Origin: Pratylenchus scribneri | Lineage: Eukaryota; Nematoda; Chromadorea; Rhabditida; Pratylenchidae | DNA length: 64,000 nucleotides | Assembly: GCA_030063045.1 (NCBI GenBank) | Contig: JAQSEB010000111.1 | Location: forward strand, 1,054,001-1,118,000 | Reading direction: 5' to 3' | In this document: in pieces, positions 1-11,637 of the stretch | How positions within the stretch are numbered: the stretch's first letter is position 1 | How the letters are laid out: each line of letters begins with the position of its first letter | The notes under the pieces: generated by a model | Told to the model about the DNA's origin: nothing | Database searches by the model: none | The model's input: the letters and a program-made list of their open reading frames with translations, nothing else | Translations under genes and position numbers: made by a program

Positions 1-156
1 AAATTTTGCATAAAAATGAGAGTTTTACATTATTAGAAATGAAGGGGACGATAATGAATGTAAAATGATAATACAAAATCATTTTTTAGTACAGTAATCC
101 CACCCAAAAAATGTTTTCATTAAATTATTTTATTAATAAAATATTAATTAATTTAG

Positions 157-534
157 GCCATTCTCCCTTTGTTTTGCCAAACAATTGTCATCATTTCCAT
201 ATTCCTCCGAATGACTCAACATTTTTCATTGGAATTACTTCAATTTGAAATGTTAACCACATTGCCGTATTGTTGGCTGCCAGTCTTGAATCCATTGATC
301 ACCATTATTACAATAAGGGATTATTGGAATGGAATGCGTTCGTTCATTGCGGGAATTGGTCGCCAATCTTCATCATCAACGAATGTGCAAAGTTTTGAAG
401 GAGGAGATGGGTCCAACAGCAGTAATCAACGATTCCAAATTCAACAAAGACAATTACAATTACAGCATCAATTCCAATTGGAACCAATCCAACAACAAAA
501 TAACATTCCCCACAGATTATCCGTCAATTTTTGA
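157..534 (+). CDS. Nematode chemoreceptor (Str superfamily), last exon only
   Basis: The C-terminal exon of a seven-transmembrane chemosensory receptor. It opens right after an ATTTAG acceptor at 151-156 in phase 0 and runs to a TGA at 532-534. The translation has a hydrophobic helix (ILPLFCQTIVIISIFL) and then LPYCWLPVLNPLITIITIRD, where the Asn-Pro-Leu and the basic/aromatic end of TM7 are typical of nematode Str/Srd/Sri-type receptors. The cytoplasmic tail is Gln/Asn/Ser-rich (about 70 residues), longer than usual. The remaining exons lie left of the window. Bases 1-156 look like intron. The exact subfamily cannot be decided from one exon. Confidence 0.7.
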   Translation, partial: AILPLFCQTIVIISIFLRMTQHFSLELLQFEMLTTLPYCWLPVLNPLITIITIRDYWNGMRSFIAGIGRQSSSSTNVQSFEGGDGSNSSNQRFQIQQRQLQLQHQFQLEPIQQQNNIPHRLSVNF

Positions 535-940
535 ATTAAAAAATAATATAAACAATCTTGGTCCAACAATGATATCAAAATCGATTTTTATATTCTTTTA
601 ATTCTAATGAAAATTAAATAATTTATTATTCTCCAATATTTTTAAAAATATGAGTAAATTTAATTGAATTTTAAGATTGAATTTAACAATAAAATTGATA
701 TTAAATATTTCGAAATTAGGAGAATATTTCAAATTGCTTCTTGAAATTATGAATACTGTGAATAATGATTTGCCCTAGAGGTTTTATTCAGTCAAAATTG
801 GGAAATGCGGCAGTAATGATATGAGGTGATAAAAAAAGAATAAGAAGAATGAATTCATTATATTGTATTAATTTAATTTTAATATTAAACAAAAAATATT
901 TTTAATACAAAATTTTGTGGATTAAAAAATATATGGGCAA
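535..940. other. AT-rich spacer between convergent genes
   Basis: This stretch holds the 3' flanks of the receptor gene and of the Gln-rich gene. I see no coding exon or structured element. Confidence 0.6.
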
Positions 941-2573
941 TTATTTAAAATTTACTTGGAAAACTTGTTGCAAGATAGCAAAAACAGAAACTGCATCAAT
1001 TCCAGTCATCGCCAGTCGGCGCATGCTCTTGAATTTATCGGTCTCCATCTAAAAATGGCAAAAATAAATTTTAAAAAAATTATATATTTTAAAAATATTT
1101 TAATTAATTTTTCATAAATTCTGATCAATCAATTTAATTTAATCATTTAATCTTACATATTCATCCTTTATGGCAATGGCTATTTTTCGCTGTTCAGCCC
1201 TTTCCTTCTGTTTGAATGAAATTGGAAAGATTAATTTTTACAATTATTTAACCTTTTTCCTTTCCTGTTCAGCCTTTTTCCTTTCCTTTTCATCAGCCTT
1301 TTTTCTTTCACTTTCAAATTCAGCCGATTCGGAAATATGTTGTGTCTTCTAAAAATTGATGAATGTTTTTAATATAAAATAATTTTTAACTAATTCTATA
1401 TATTTATTTATCTACTATATTTACAAAATATTATAGTCAGGACAATTTAAGATAGCCCCTTTTATTAAAATACCTCTGCTTGATTTGTCAAATCAAGAAC
1501 TTGATTTGAATTAGAAGCAGAATTCTGAATTGGATGGGAAGGAATCATTTGTGGTTGGCCAATTTCAATTGATTGTGTTTGTGACATCATATTGCGATTA
1601 TGGCAAAATTTTTGTGGTTGACATTGCTGTTGATTGTTCATTCCCATCATTGGATACTGTTGCTGCTGCTGCTGCCCAATTTGTTGAGGAGAAGGATACT
1701 GTAAAATTTCGGAACAAATTAAATGCTTTTTATCTTTATATTATGTTTTAACTTTTATAATTAATTAGGTTACTCAATTATAAATAAATTTGAATACTCA
1801 ATTTTTCTTACCAAATATTGAAATTGGTGTTGCTGCTGGATTTGAACGAATTGGTGCTCATCAATTGACCAATCTGGGCAAATTTGATGTTGTGGATGCG
1901 TTTGAACGTTTTGTTGGCAAACAAAGGCAGCATTTGGCCCAATGGGATATTGATTTTGTGGTTGCATTCGAGCTGGTGGTTGTTCAACTAAACCAGCATT
2001 TGGCCCATTGAGGCAAATTTGATGTTGTGGATCCATTTGAATATGTTGTTGGCCATTCAAACCAGCATTTGGCCCATTAGGAATAAATGGATGTTGTTGA
2101 TGGATTTGAACTGGTGGTTGTCCAGCAATTGACCCATTTGGATTAATATGATGTGCCGGATTCGGATGCATATGAGTAGAGGGCTGTTGGTCAACAAAAT
2201 CAACATTTGACCCATTGGAACAAATTTGGTATTGTGGATGCATTTGATCGGGTTGTTGTCCTATAAAATCAGTATTTGGTGTATTTTGGTAAATTTGATG
2301 TTCTTGATGGATTTGAAAGTGTTGGTGACCAAACAAATCAAGATTAGGTGCAATTGGCTCGTTGCCATAAATTTGATGCTGTGGCGGCATTTGAACTGTT
2401 TGTTGTCCAGTGTATTGTCCAATAGGTAATCTTTGTTGTTTTGGATGAATTTGACCTGGTTGTTGGCCAATAAAAGCATCATTTGGCACATTTGGATAAA
2501 TGTGCTGTTGTTGCTGCTGTACCATTTCCCCCACTACCATATACACATGCTCATCAGAATTATTAGTATTCAT
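941..2573 (-). CDS. Gln/His/Asn-rich degenerate repeat protein with charged C-terminus
   Basis: Five exons, all in phase 0: 2573-1812, 1698-1474, 1348-1253, 1207-1157, 1048-941, giving 413 aa. I do not recognise the family. Residues from about 30 to 250 are a degenerate tandem repeat of about 26 residues whose core reads G-Q-Q-P-x-Q-M-H-P-Q-H-Q-I followed by N-G-P-N-A-G/D-F/L. Exon 2 continues Gln-rich. Exons 3 and 4 encode a Lys/Glu/Arg-rich segment (ERKKADEKERKKAEQERKK) that should form a charged coiled coil. The last exon ends in a short mixed amphipathic tail. There is no signal peptide or membrane segment. The Met at 2573 was chosen because it is the first ATG. The composition suggests a prion-like, disordered nuclear or RNA-associated protein, but that is inference. 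Confidence 0.72.
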
Positions 2574-2944
2574 TTTTGTATTCAAAAATTATTGAATTTT
2601 TCCTAAAATTCGAATTATATTTTCATTCTATTTTATGCATTAAAACTATGCAAAAATCTGATTTATTGATAGTAACAAATAACAATCCCGATTTTCATTA
2701 AGAAAAGCTTTACGATTCCTTATTTCTATCGTAGTAAGTTTTTAACGAAATTTATTCTTATTTGGAAAAAGCAGATTAGGGCTATTAGGGTTAATGGGTG
2801 CTGAATAGTCTCGAGGGTTACAGTTATTTTCCTCACTGATCAAATTTTTGTGATCAAATTAATTCAAACATTAATATTCTTACCATAAATTGATGTTTGT
2901 TTTACTTCTGAATTTGGCCCGATAAATCCATTAAGCATGTTTAT

Positions 2945-3280
2945 ACAAATGGATCCAAAGCGTCGGAGTCAACAGGAGTAGGATTTTTGAGTATGTTCAA
3001 AAAAATTTTTCTAATTGTCGAAAAATAATAATTTTAATACCATATGATAGAGGACCCTTTTCTGCATCGAATAGTATCATTTTTAAATTTTCTGACGATT
3101 AGGAAAAAATTTTATAAGGCTGAATCCGTCGTCGATTCGGACGATTCAAATCCGATGCAGAAATGTGTCTCTATCTCTTAGTATAAAAATTATTATTTTT
3201 CGACTACTAGAAAAATTTTTTGAGTGTTTTCAAAATCGTACTCCTCTTGACTCCGACGCTTTGGATCCATTTGTCTAAAA
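2945..3280. repeat. Foldback element with about 90-150 bp inverted arms
   Basis: The left arm starts ACAAATGGATCCAAAGCGTC and its inverted copy ends the element near 3277 (CGCTTTGGATCCATTTGT). Homology between the arms continues inwards past the TTTTTCTA..GTCGAAAAATAATAATTTT segment. I see no ORF, so this is probably a MITE-like non-autonomous element. Confidence 0.75.
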
Positions 3281-3935
3281 GTAGCTTTAGTCGAATCTGA
3301 AACCTATGATTCTATCTATGCTAAGTTATTTGCTTTAATTAAAAAACTAATAAGTGTCATCTCATCTAATAGATTAAATATAAATAGTAGATTAGCAAAT
3401 TTAAAAAGCATACCATATGGCATTTCCAGCGAAATGTTCCAAAGGTTAATCAATTTTTCCATACCCGAATTTTAAGCATTGGCATCGAACAAACTATTAA
3501 TATATTATTCTATTCTATATAAGGCTGGGAATGGCTTTTTTGATAATTTTTTGGTCTTAAATTCCTTCACTAGATCTCATCTTATCTCAGCTAAATAATT
3601 TACTAAATAGCTGTGATGATAATAGTCAATTAGAAATTTATCAGGGACATAAAATTCGGGTATGGAAATATCGTTGTCCATCTTAAAGCTTTAATCCTGG
3701 AAATAAATAAATAGCTATGATGTTGTTTAAATATATTATAATGCAATAACTAGTGGACGTAAGGGAAGTGGGGCGTAAGGGAAGTGGGTGGAAGGGATAC
3801 GTGGAGTTAAGGAATATGTGGGAAGGATTAGGGTAGATGACTGGAGGGATAACAGCCTTCTGAGAGATGATAACGCGCCGAGGCGCGTTTGACCTACCCT
3901 AGGGCTTTGGATTGTGAAATTATTTAAAGTAGTGT
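3281..3935. other. Non-coding spacer
   Basis: AT-rich, then from about 3755 purine-rich with repeats of GTAAGGGAAGTGG. No gene is visible. Confidence 0.5.
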
Positions 3936-4645
3936 GCAGGCTCGCTTCGCTCGCCAGCCCTTCTTTAAGTCGTTTGCAGGCTCGCTTCGCTCGCCCGCTC
4001 TTCTTTAGGTCGTGTGCAGGCTCGCTTCGCTCGCCCGCTCTTCTTTAGGTCGTGTGCAGGCTCGCTTCGCTCGCCCGCTCTTCTTTAGGTCGTGTGCAGG
4101 CTCGCTTCGCTCACTCGCTCTTCTTTAGGTCGTGTGCAGGCTCGCTTCGCTCGCCCGCTCTTCTTTAGGTCGTGTGCAGGCTCGCTTCGCTCGCCCGCTT
4201 TTCTTTAGGTCGTGTGCAGGCTCGCTTCGCTCGCCCGCTTTTCTTTAGGTCGTGTGCAGGCTCGCTTCGCTCGCCCGCTTTTCTTTAGGTCGTGTGCAGG
4301 CTCGCTTCGCTCACTCGCTCTTCTTTAGGTCGTGTGCAGGCTCGCTCGCTCGCCCGCTTTTCTTTAGGTCGTGTGCAGGCTCGCTTCGCTCGCCCGCTTT
4401 TCTTTAGGTCGTGTGCAGGCTCGCTTCGCTCGCCCGCTTTTCTTTAGGTCGTGTGCAGGCTCGCTTCGCTCGCCCGCTTTTCTTTAGGTCGTGTGCAGGC
4501 TCGCTTCGCTCGCCCGCTCTTCTTTAGGTCGTGTGCAGGCTCGCTTCGCTCGCCCGCTTTTCTTTAGGTCGTGTGCAGGCTCGCTTCGCTCGCCCGCTTT
4601 TCTTTAGGTCGTGTGCAGGCTCGCTTCGCTCGCCCGCATTTTCCC
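3936..4645. repeat. 40-bp GC-rich satellite, about 17-18 copies
   Basis: The unit is close to TTCTTTAGGTCGTGTGCAGG followed by CTCGCTTCGCTCGCCCGCTC. Copies differ by very few bases: C/T at the last position, an occasional CACTCGC, and one copy near 4345 that has lost TTCG-type bases. The GC-rich half contrasts with the AT-rich surroundings. The word GCTCGCTTCGCTCGC also occurs in the core of the element at 29149-29942. Confidence 0.9.
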
Positions 4646-4654
4646 TATTTTAGA

Positions 4655-4890
4655 AATTTTTGAACCGGTTTGGAAACCATATGTTGCGCGGATTCCAAAA
4701 CGGATGCCATATTTGAATTCCCCATAGTCGAAAACCCCCAAATCCCAATTTTCACACAATTCTGACAAAAAATTCCATTTTTTGAATTTTTTAAACCGGT
4801 TTGCAAACCACCCGTTGCGCGGATCAAAAAACTGATGACATAATTGAATTCCCCATGGCCGAAAACCCCCGTGTCCCAATTTTCATCATC
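4655..4890. repeat. Two tandem copies of a unit of about 131 bp
   Basis: Copies begin at 4664 and 4795 with ACCGGTTTG(G/C)AAACCA and share GTTGCGCGGAT, GAATTCCCCAT and CGAAAACCCCC. The array directly abuts the 40-bp satellite. No coding role is apparent. Confidence 0.75.
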
Positions 4891-6199
4891 CAATTCCTAC
4901 TTCCACTATAGGCTTAGCTCTGGGGCGGAATATGGCCAAATCACGACCTGCGCATAGAAGTTAACAAACTCCTCTTAGGCCAAGCCGCGCACCGCAACAT
5001 GCTATATATTATTTTGAAGCCCTCACTTGGGTGCGGGGTGAGGGCTATAGAACATCTCAATAAACTCACTTAGAAAAAAGTTATAAGCGAAAATGTAAAA
5101 AATTCGGCCAAATTCTAAGTCCAAAAACCGGTTTTCACCCTCTGCTAACGACCTGGCCAAAACAAACTTCAAACCAAACCATGTCCATATTCATCTATAC
5201 GCGTGCATTCTGGATGCATTTTTCCAACCCCCATCCCCCAACTCTCAAACCGAACCTTATTATACCCCAAAAACCGCCTGACATTAGCTTTTTATATTAT
5301 ATATAAAAAATAAAATTATTCTAATGCTGCTCTAAATCGAAATAAAAATGATTTCTCATTTTTATAGACCAAGTGGGCAAGAAATTGCCTCCAGCAAATT
5401 GGGCATATTGCTTTGATTGGTCAGCAGCAGTCAGCACTCAGTTTTGTTTAATATGGAAAAAATATGGAATAGGGCAAAAGGTCAAGTTTGATAAGAAAGA
5501 TGAGAAAAAATTTTTGTAGTGCCACAATGTAATTGGCCTGGAGCAATTACCTAGATCAATGAGAATTTTTCCGATAAATAAAAATGTTCGATAAGAATTT
5601 CTGGGAATTGGGTCAACTTTAAGTTGTCTCACATTGAATGATAAAAGAATTTAATTCAAACACAAATTTCCGAGGAGCTCTATATTCGGTGCATTTCGGA
5701 TTTCATCATAACCATCTTTTCTTCCACCTTCAAATGATTGGTGTAAAAATAAAAACAGAGCCACAGGAGCGAATGATTTGTTTTGCTTGGCCATATAAAC
5801 CGCCCCTACATTTACAGCCAGATGGAGCTAGATGATAGGATGGGAAAGATGGGAGGGGATATGGCGGATTTTTCGCATTTTTGCATAAATTGGATTGGTG
5901 AATCAGTGTCTTCGGTAGAAGACGAAGGAAAAAAGAATCCTATAACAAAAAACGAATTTTGCGCTATTTTTTGGTAAATTGGTGAAAACAATTCAGATTT
6001 TTTTGCTCGAAAAACTTGAAAGGGCACGATTGCATAAAACTACAGCACAGAAGAATAATGAATCTTGAAATTTTTACCATTTTACGAATAAAAATAGTCA
6101 TTTTTTTAAATTTTTGTGATTGACATTTTAAACTGCTAATTTTACCGTATTTATGAATATTGTTATGAAAATATTGCGAATTAAAATTTCCAGAAAATG
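4891..6199. other. Long non-coding interval
   Basis: It contains a moderately GC-rich stretch (about 4905-5060) with a near-inverted GCCCTCAC..GTGAGGGC pair at 5020-5045, then mostly AT-rich sequence. The short ORFs lack codon-like composition and splice partners. I assign no gene. Confidence 0.5.
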
Positions 6200-6815
6200 T
6201 TTAGTTAATTCTTTCCGGAAAGGGGGCTAATTATTCTTTCGGAAAAAGGCAACAGGAAAAAGTGCAAATTATTCTTTCCGGAAAGAAGTCAACAGGAAAA
6301 AGTGCAATTATTCTTTCCGGAAAGAAAGAGGAAAAAGTGTAAATTATTCTTTCCGGAAAAGGGCAATCAGAAAAAGTGCAAATTATTCTTTCCGGAAAAG
6401 GGCAATCAGAAAAAGTGCAAATTATTCTTTCCGGAAAAGGGCAATCAGAAAAAGTGCAAATTATTCTTTCCGGAAAAGGGCAATCAGAAAAAGTGCAAAT
6501 TATTCTTTCCGGAAAAGGGCAATCAGAAAAAGTGCAAATTATTCTTTCCGGAAAAGGGCAATCAGAAAAAGTGCAATTATTCTTTCCGGAAAGAAGTCAA
6601 CAGGAAAAAGTGCAAATTATTCTTTCCGGAAAAGGGCAATCAGAAAAAGTGCAAATTATTCTTTCCGGAAAGTAGTCAAGAGGAAAAAGTGCAAATTATT
6701 CTTTCCGGAAAGAAGTCAACAAGAAAAAGTGCAAATTATTCTTTCCGGAAAAGGTGAAATTATCCCTAATAGAAAAAATTGCAACCGGAAAAGGCAGAAT
6801 TATTCCCTCCGGAAA
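6200..6815. repeat. 39-bp satellite, about 15 copies (TTCTTTCCGGAAA family)
   Basis: Unit about ATTATTCTTTCCGGAAAAGG then GCAATCAGAAAAAGTGCAA. Each unit holds the palindrome TTTCCGGAAA. The centre is homogeneous and the edges are diverged. It belongs to the same family as the array at 60189-60950. Confidence 0.92.
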
Positions 6816-7203
6816 ATTTTAATTAATTTTTTCCATAAAATTTAGTCTCAATTAAAAAGCTGAAACGGATATCTTATAGTCATGTATTTAAATTCCGAAA
6901 GCAATAGCAATCTCCTTTCTCATAAAAATCAAACCAATTTTCTTTTTCTGGTTTCTGTTTTTAGGAAACGCATCATTTTGGATTTTATGGAAATATATGT
7001 CCCAATTTTAAGATTTTTATTAGCCACTAAAATTGAAATTAGTTAATTATATTTTAATTAAATATTTTCATATTCTGAATATTTTTTTTTATCAAAAACA
7101 ATAAATAAATAGCAAGTGGAAAAAAAAACAACAACAAAGAATAGATGAGGCAAGATTGGTTTTATTTATTCATATTTAATAATATATTTGTTTGTTCATC
7201 TCA
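6816..7203. other. AT-rich 3' flank of the F-box-like gene
   Basis: No gene or repeat is recognised. It contains AATAAATA-type polyadenylation-like words near 7100. Confidence 0.5.
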
Positions 7204-9471
7204 TCAGAAAGGAGAATAAGGCCATTCCAGGGAAAGTTTAATTTCATTCAATTGGCCATCCACCAAATCGCCGTTTGCATCCATCCACATAATATAGGCC
7301 TTACTCGGTGTTCCACATTTCAATTTGCGTGCCGTATTCATCACTGGTTTCATCCAATCATCGCCAATCGCAGTTGGAAGTGCCGGGAAACGGCGAAGCA
7401 GCAAATTGTTTTCATTTCCATTCCGGAATCGGCCAAATACCAATCGCTCATTCAGTTCATTTCGAAGCAAAAATGGCTCGGGTGGTTGCGCTTGCATCTC
7501 TTCTTCCTGGTCCACATTGTCGTTCATGCCGAATTCCACAATGAATGTGCTCGCATTTTGGGCATTGTTGAATTCCTAAAACATGTGTGGGGAGATTAAT
7601 AATTAAATTGAATAGTCAAAATTGACAATTTTATAGAATATTTTGAATATGGAATACCGTAAATCATCTAATGGAAGCCCAGAGGCTTCTCCTCCTAGGG
7701 AGAGGGAGGGGCTTTTATTAGAGAAGTGAGAAGAGACTTCTTTGTTCTTTCTACTAGAGCTAGTGAAAGGGAAAGGGAGGCTAATAAATTTCAGACACTC
7801 CAAATCCAAAGTTAGTAAAATAACTAAAATTTTTACCTTTTTCTCCTTAATATGTTATAGGGGGCTTTTATTAGAAAGGAAGGGCCTTCTAATAGAGAAT
7901 TTACGATAATATTTAATTGCCTTAAAAATGAAATAATTTTCCACTGGATGGGACAATTAAAATCAATGATAATTTTGGAATCAATAAATTAAAAAATCAT
8001 TTTTTATAAACTATTTTGAAAAAATCTAATCAAAATTTTTATGCTTAACATTTTTATTTTTATCCCTCATCCCACCTCTCGAAGTCGTTCAATCAGCTGA
8101 ACACATGATTGGCCGCCCCAAAAAGTGTAGAAATATCTCGGTTTGGCATCCATTCGATTTGTGATCAGCCAACGGACGATAATGGTCATTGAGGTCCCGT
8201 AGAAATAATTTCCGTTGAGAGCCAGGAATTGAAGGCTGAGAAAGAATTGGCGCATATGTTTCCAAAATGGGTCGCCCAATCGATCCTCTACAACCGAAAA
8301 ACTGGCAACTGGTCCTGAAAAATTTAATTTAAATTAATAAAAATTATTTAAATAAAAATTAATAAAATTATTTTAAAAATTAACTTAAGGTCTAATTCAT
8401 AATTTAAAATTTTATTTTAATTTTTTGCGCTAACCTTGAAGAACTTTGAACATATCCAACAATTGTTGAAAGCGAAATCCCTCCTTCTTATTATTCCTTG
8501 GCGAATATCCACAACATCGTCCTCGACCTTCATTCACATCCAAAAATATTCCATTTTGGCCGGATTCGAGTAATGGTTTGATGAGTTGAAGGAATCCCAA
8601 AATTTGCTCGTTCAAATGGCTAAAAAATTCAAAAATTAATTTAAATTCACCTAAAAACCAACCGAATATTGATTCGTCTAAATCCAAGGATGTTTGGTGG
8701 CGGTGGCACCTGGGCCAATGGAATTTCCACCAGCTCCGAGAAATCACTGTCCCAAACACATTTTTTCACGCGCAAAGCATTTTCATCCTCTTTTTCCTTC
8801 GTTTTGTTCTTTTGGGTGTTTTTCTTCTTCATTTCCTTTCTTCCCATTAATTCCTCTTCATCTTCGGTGCTCCAATAATCGCTCATTTCACTTTCATCTT
8901 CATTGCCAAAAAAACTTTCATAATCACTTTCATCGTCTTCCGTTGGTTCCTTTTCCCATTTTTCAATGCCAATTTGGTTCACCACCCGCTTATTTTCCTC
9001 ATAAATTTTTGTTGCGCAAATTTCGTACATTTGTGAATTGACGAGAGAAAGTCCATTGGCCAAATCAAGAAATGGAATGAAATGAGTGATGTCGACCCAA
9101 ATTTCGGGTTGAAGTAGAATTTTGCGTTGAGCTTTCTTCACTTTATTTGGCATTTCTTGCTTCTTTGATGTTTTTGTCTTCTTCCTTGGTCCGTTCTTAT
9201 CTTTTGCTTTGCTGAATAAATTATTATGATTATTTTTACATTGCTGTGTTTACCTTTCTTCAATCGATTTCAGCAGTTTAGCCACAAATTGTTGATGCTT
9301 TCTGTCTTTTTGCCGTTTCCAAGTTTGGAATATTGCATTGAAAATGCCAATAAGGCCAATAATGATGATGCAAGTGAATGGGAATGAATCATTTGGATGA
9401 AAAATTGGCGATAAATAATTGGTGATGAAGTGAAAATCCATAATAATGCTGCTTCCGTTGAACGAGATCAT
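7204..9471 (-). CDS. F-box-like protein with N-terminal membrane anchor
   Basis: Five exons (9471-9254, 9211-8651, 8619-8435, 8314-8076, 7575-7204) join in phase to 524 aa. Residues about 25-48 form a hydrophobic helix (FPFTCIIIIGLIGIFNAIF) followed by a basic stretch. Around residues 95-135 an F-box-like segment starts LLQPEIWVDITHFIPFLDLA. A long acidic linker with Asp/Glu and Lys blocks follows, then a folded C-terminal half of about 300 residues with Trp/Tyr-rich strands (FWKHMRQFFLSLQFLALNGN). In nematodes, F-box plus unknown C-terminal domain usually means a substrate adaptor of an SCF ubiquitin ligase. The membrane anchor is unusual for that. If exon 1 is really UTR or belongs elsewhere, translation could start at Met 9153 in exon 2. 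Confidence 0.7.
7653..7912. mobile_element. MITE family A copy (TACCGTA ends), in intron 4
   Basis: Begins ATACCGTAAATCATCTAATG and ends CTTCTAATAGAGAATTTACG, an inverted version of the start. It shares the GAAGCCC words and ends of the elements at 27322, 45380 and 52933. It sits inside the last intron of the F-box-like gene. Confidence 0.65.
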
Positions 9472-10027
9472 CTTAAATTAACAATTGATTTGTTAAAAAT
9501 TAATAATTGTCGCGGAAGGAAATATTGTGAAACCATAAATTATTGTAAAAATGTCGAAAGCTGATGCAATTTTATTTCGGGAACGAACATTTCTGTTTGC
9601 GTTATGAAATGTTTTGTTTTTTTAACTTGGCTCATCAATTCAATTCTTGTTACCCCACTTTTGCTCAATATTCAGCCAAGCAACAAAAACACGCAAAAAT
9701 TGACAAATAAAGAGGGGAAAATCGATTAAATGGACGCAGCAAAAAAAGGAGGGGTAGGGGTGAGTATTGGTTTGCCTTGATTTGAGACTTGAGAGTGACA
9801 GAGAGAAACAAATGTATTAATATTTATTTTTATTTATTTTTGTCCGTTATACAAGTTTTTTAAACCTCTCAAAAATTTTTATTAAAAATTAAATTAGTAA
9901 CAAAGATTTGCTTGGTGAACCTTTTAGAAAAAATAATGATGCGATTTCGATTTGCGAATTGAGATTTCTATAAAAAAAATCAGAGGCGAGCGCGCGAGCG
10001 AAATTCATTTTGGTCGTCGGGCGTCGG
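9472..10027. other. Upstream region of the F-box-like gene
   Basis: AT-rich and non-coding; the promoter of the minus-strand gene should lie here. No specific element is recognised. Confidence 0.5.
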
Positions 10028-10960
10028 CAAAAAAATCAAAGAGAAAAGTTTTTTTTGTCTCCAAAATCGGTTCTTTTTGTCCCCAAAGTGGTTTTTTTTG
10101 TCCCCAACTTTTAAATAGTTTTTTTTGTCTCCAAAATCGGTTCTTTTTGTCCCCAAAGTGGTTTTTTTTGTCCCCAACTAATAAAAATTTGTTTTTCACG
10201 TTGTAAATGATATAAAACGGTTTTACAACACTCCAAGGGTGCGCGGAAGTCAAAAAGAGGTGCGCGGGATACATCCGGATATTGAGGGATTAAGGAGGAT
10301 TAAGGGGGATTAAGCCGGATTAAGCTTAGTTATGGGCTAGGGTTAGGATTAGGGGTTCGGAGCATAGGAATCTCGCGAAGCCGGAAGCAAATCAGCCCAA
10401 ATCGGGCTCGCGCCCATCGATTCCAGGCCTTAATCCGACTTAACCCCCTAAATCCACCTTAATCCCCCTATATCCGGCTTAATCTCGCGCATTCTCCGGG
10501 CCTCTGTTACACTTCCCTGACCTTCCAATGACCTTCCGAGCCATTTCGAATCCATTTCGCGGCTTAATCCGGCTTAATCCCCCTATATCCACCTTAATCC
10601 CCTTATATCCGGTTATATCCCGCACACTCTCAGGCACTTCTCGACGTTCCTGCGGCCTTCATTTCCCGTCCATTTCGGGGCTTAATCCCCCTTAATCCTC
10701 CTTAATCCCTCAATATCCGGATATATCCCGCGCACCTCTTTTTGACTTCCGCGCACCCTTGGAGTGTTGTAAAACTGTTTTATATCATTTACAACGTGAA
10801 AAACAAATTTTTATTAGTTGGGGACAAAAAAAACCACTTTGGGGACAAAAAGAACCGATTTTGGAGACAAAAAAAACTATTTAAAAGTTGGGGACAAAAA
10901 AAACCACTCTGGGGACAAAAAGAACCGATTTTGGGGACAAAAAAAACCGCACCCAAAATC
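10028..10960. repeat. Long inverted-repeat element, arms about 230-270 bp
   Basis: The left arm (about 10045-10300) and right arm (about 10690-10955) are near-perfect inverted copies. Each arm carries short tandem units TTTTTTTTGTCCCCAA (left) / TTGGGGACAAAAAAAA (right), then the segment AAAACGGTTTTACAACACTC and GGGATTAAGGAGGATTAAG. The loop of about 390 bp is rich in (GGATTAAGS)n words. The ORFs across the arms are repeat translations, not genes. Transcribed, it would form a very long hairpin. Confidence 0.88.
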
Positions 10961-11637
10961 AAATTAATAATTTTTCATATATGAAAACTAGTTTTTTATT
11001 TTTAATTACAAAATACAGGAGGACAATTTTTTGTTTTTGTGTGTGGTGTAGACTGTGGATGTGGAGTATTTACGATTTACCTTTAAATTTGTACTGGGAT
11101 TATTAATGTAGTTAAAAAATTATTTTAATTCCGGATTGCAACTTACAAGCTAAAATTAGAGTTGGTCTAGGGCACAGGGGTAAATGTAAAGAAATTTAAA
11201 ACTTTCCGAAAAATTCAAATCTTTAATTACAATTTACAAAGGAAACCTTAATCGTGAAATAATTTCAGAATACCATCTCCCTCTTCCATAAAAATTAAAA
11301 TAAATCTTTCTATTTTTGCACACATTTTTTACATTTTTTTAGATAGAAGATATGGGGTATAGGCAAACAGGATGAGAATTATAATCAAAATTTTAGTAAT
11401 TAAAAAAATGCCAGTGAGAAGATAATAAATAATTAAGCTAATTCATAAAATATATTAATCTGTTCTACAGTGAATTGGTAAATAAAAGTTCAAAATATCA
11501 AAATGATACAAAATAGAAAATTTATTCTTTCAAATTAAAATATTTTTCTAGACATCGAAAGAATTTGTAAATTAATATGAATATTGTTTTTCGATATTTA
11601 ATCTTTATTTATGTTTTTATTTGTTCGTTTTCTCCTT
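10961..11637. other. AT-rich spacer
   Basis: No coding exon is recognised between the inverted repeat and the metallothionein stop codon. Confidence 0.5.

Noticed and set aside
1846..1990. tRNA-like TTTGAACGAATTGG words
   Set aside because: They are coding repeats of the Gln-rich protein gene. No cloverleaf can be formed.
3936..4645. CRISPR-like array
   Set aside because: Units are contiguous without unique spacers and the genome is eukaryotic, so it is a satellite.
6302..6757. ORFs encoding repeated KCKLFFPEKGNQK
   Set aside because: They are translations of the 39-bp satellite. The frame is open only because 39 is a multiple of three and the unit lacks a stop.
9952..11106. ORFs with KKNHFGDKKNRFW repeats
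   Set aside because: They come from the mirrored GTCCCC units of the inverted-repeat element.
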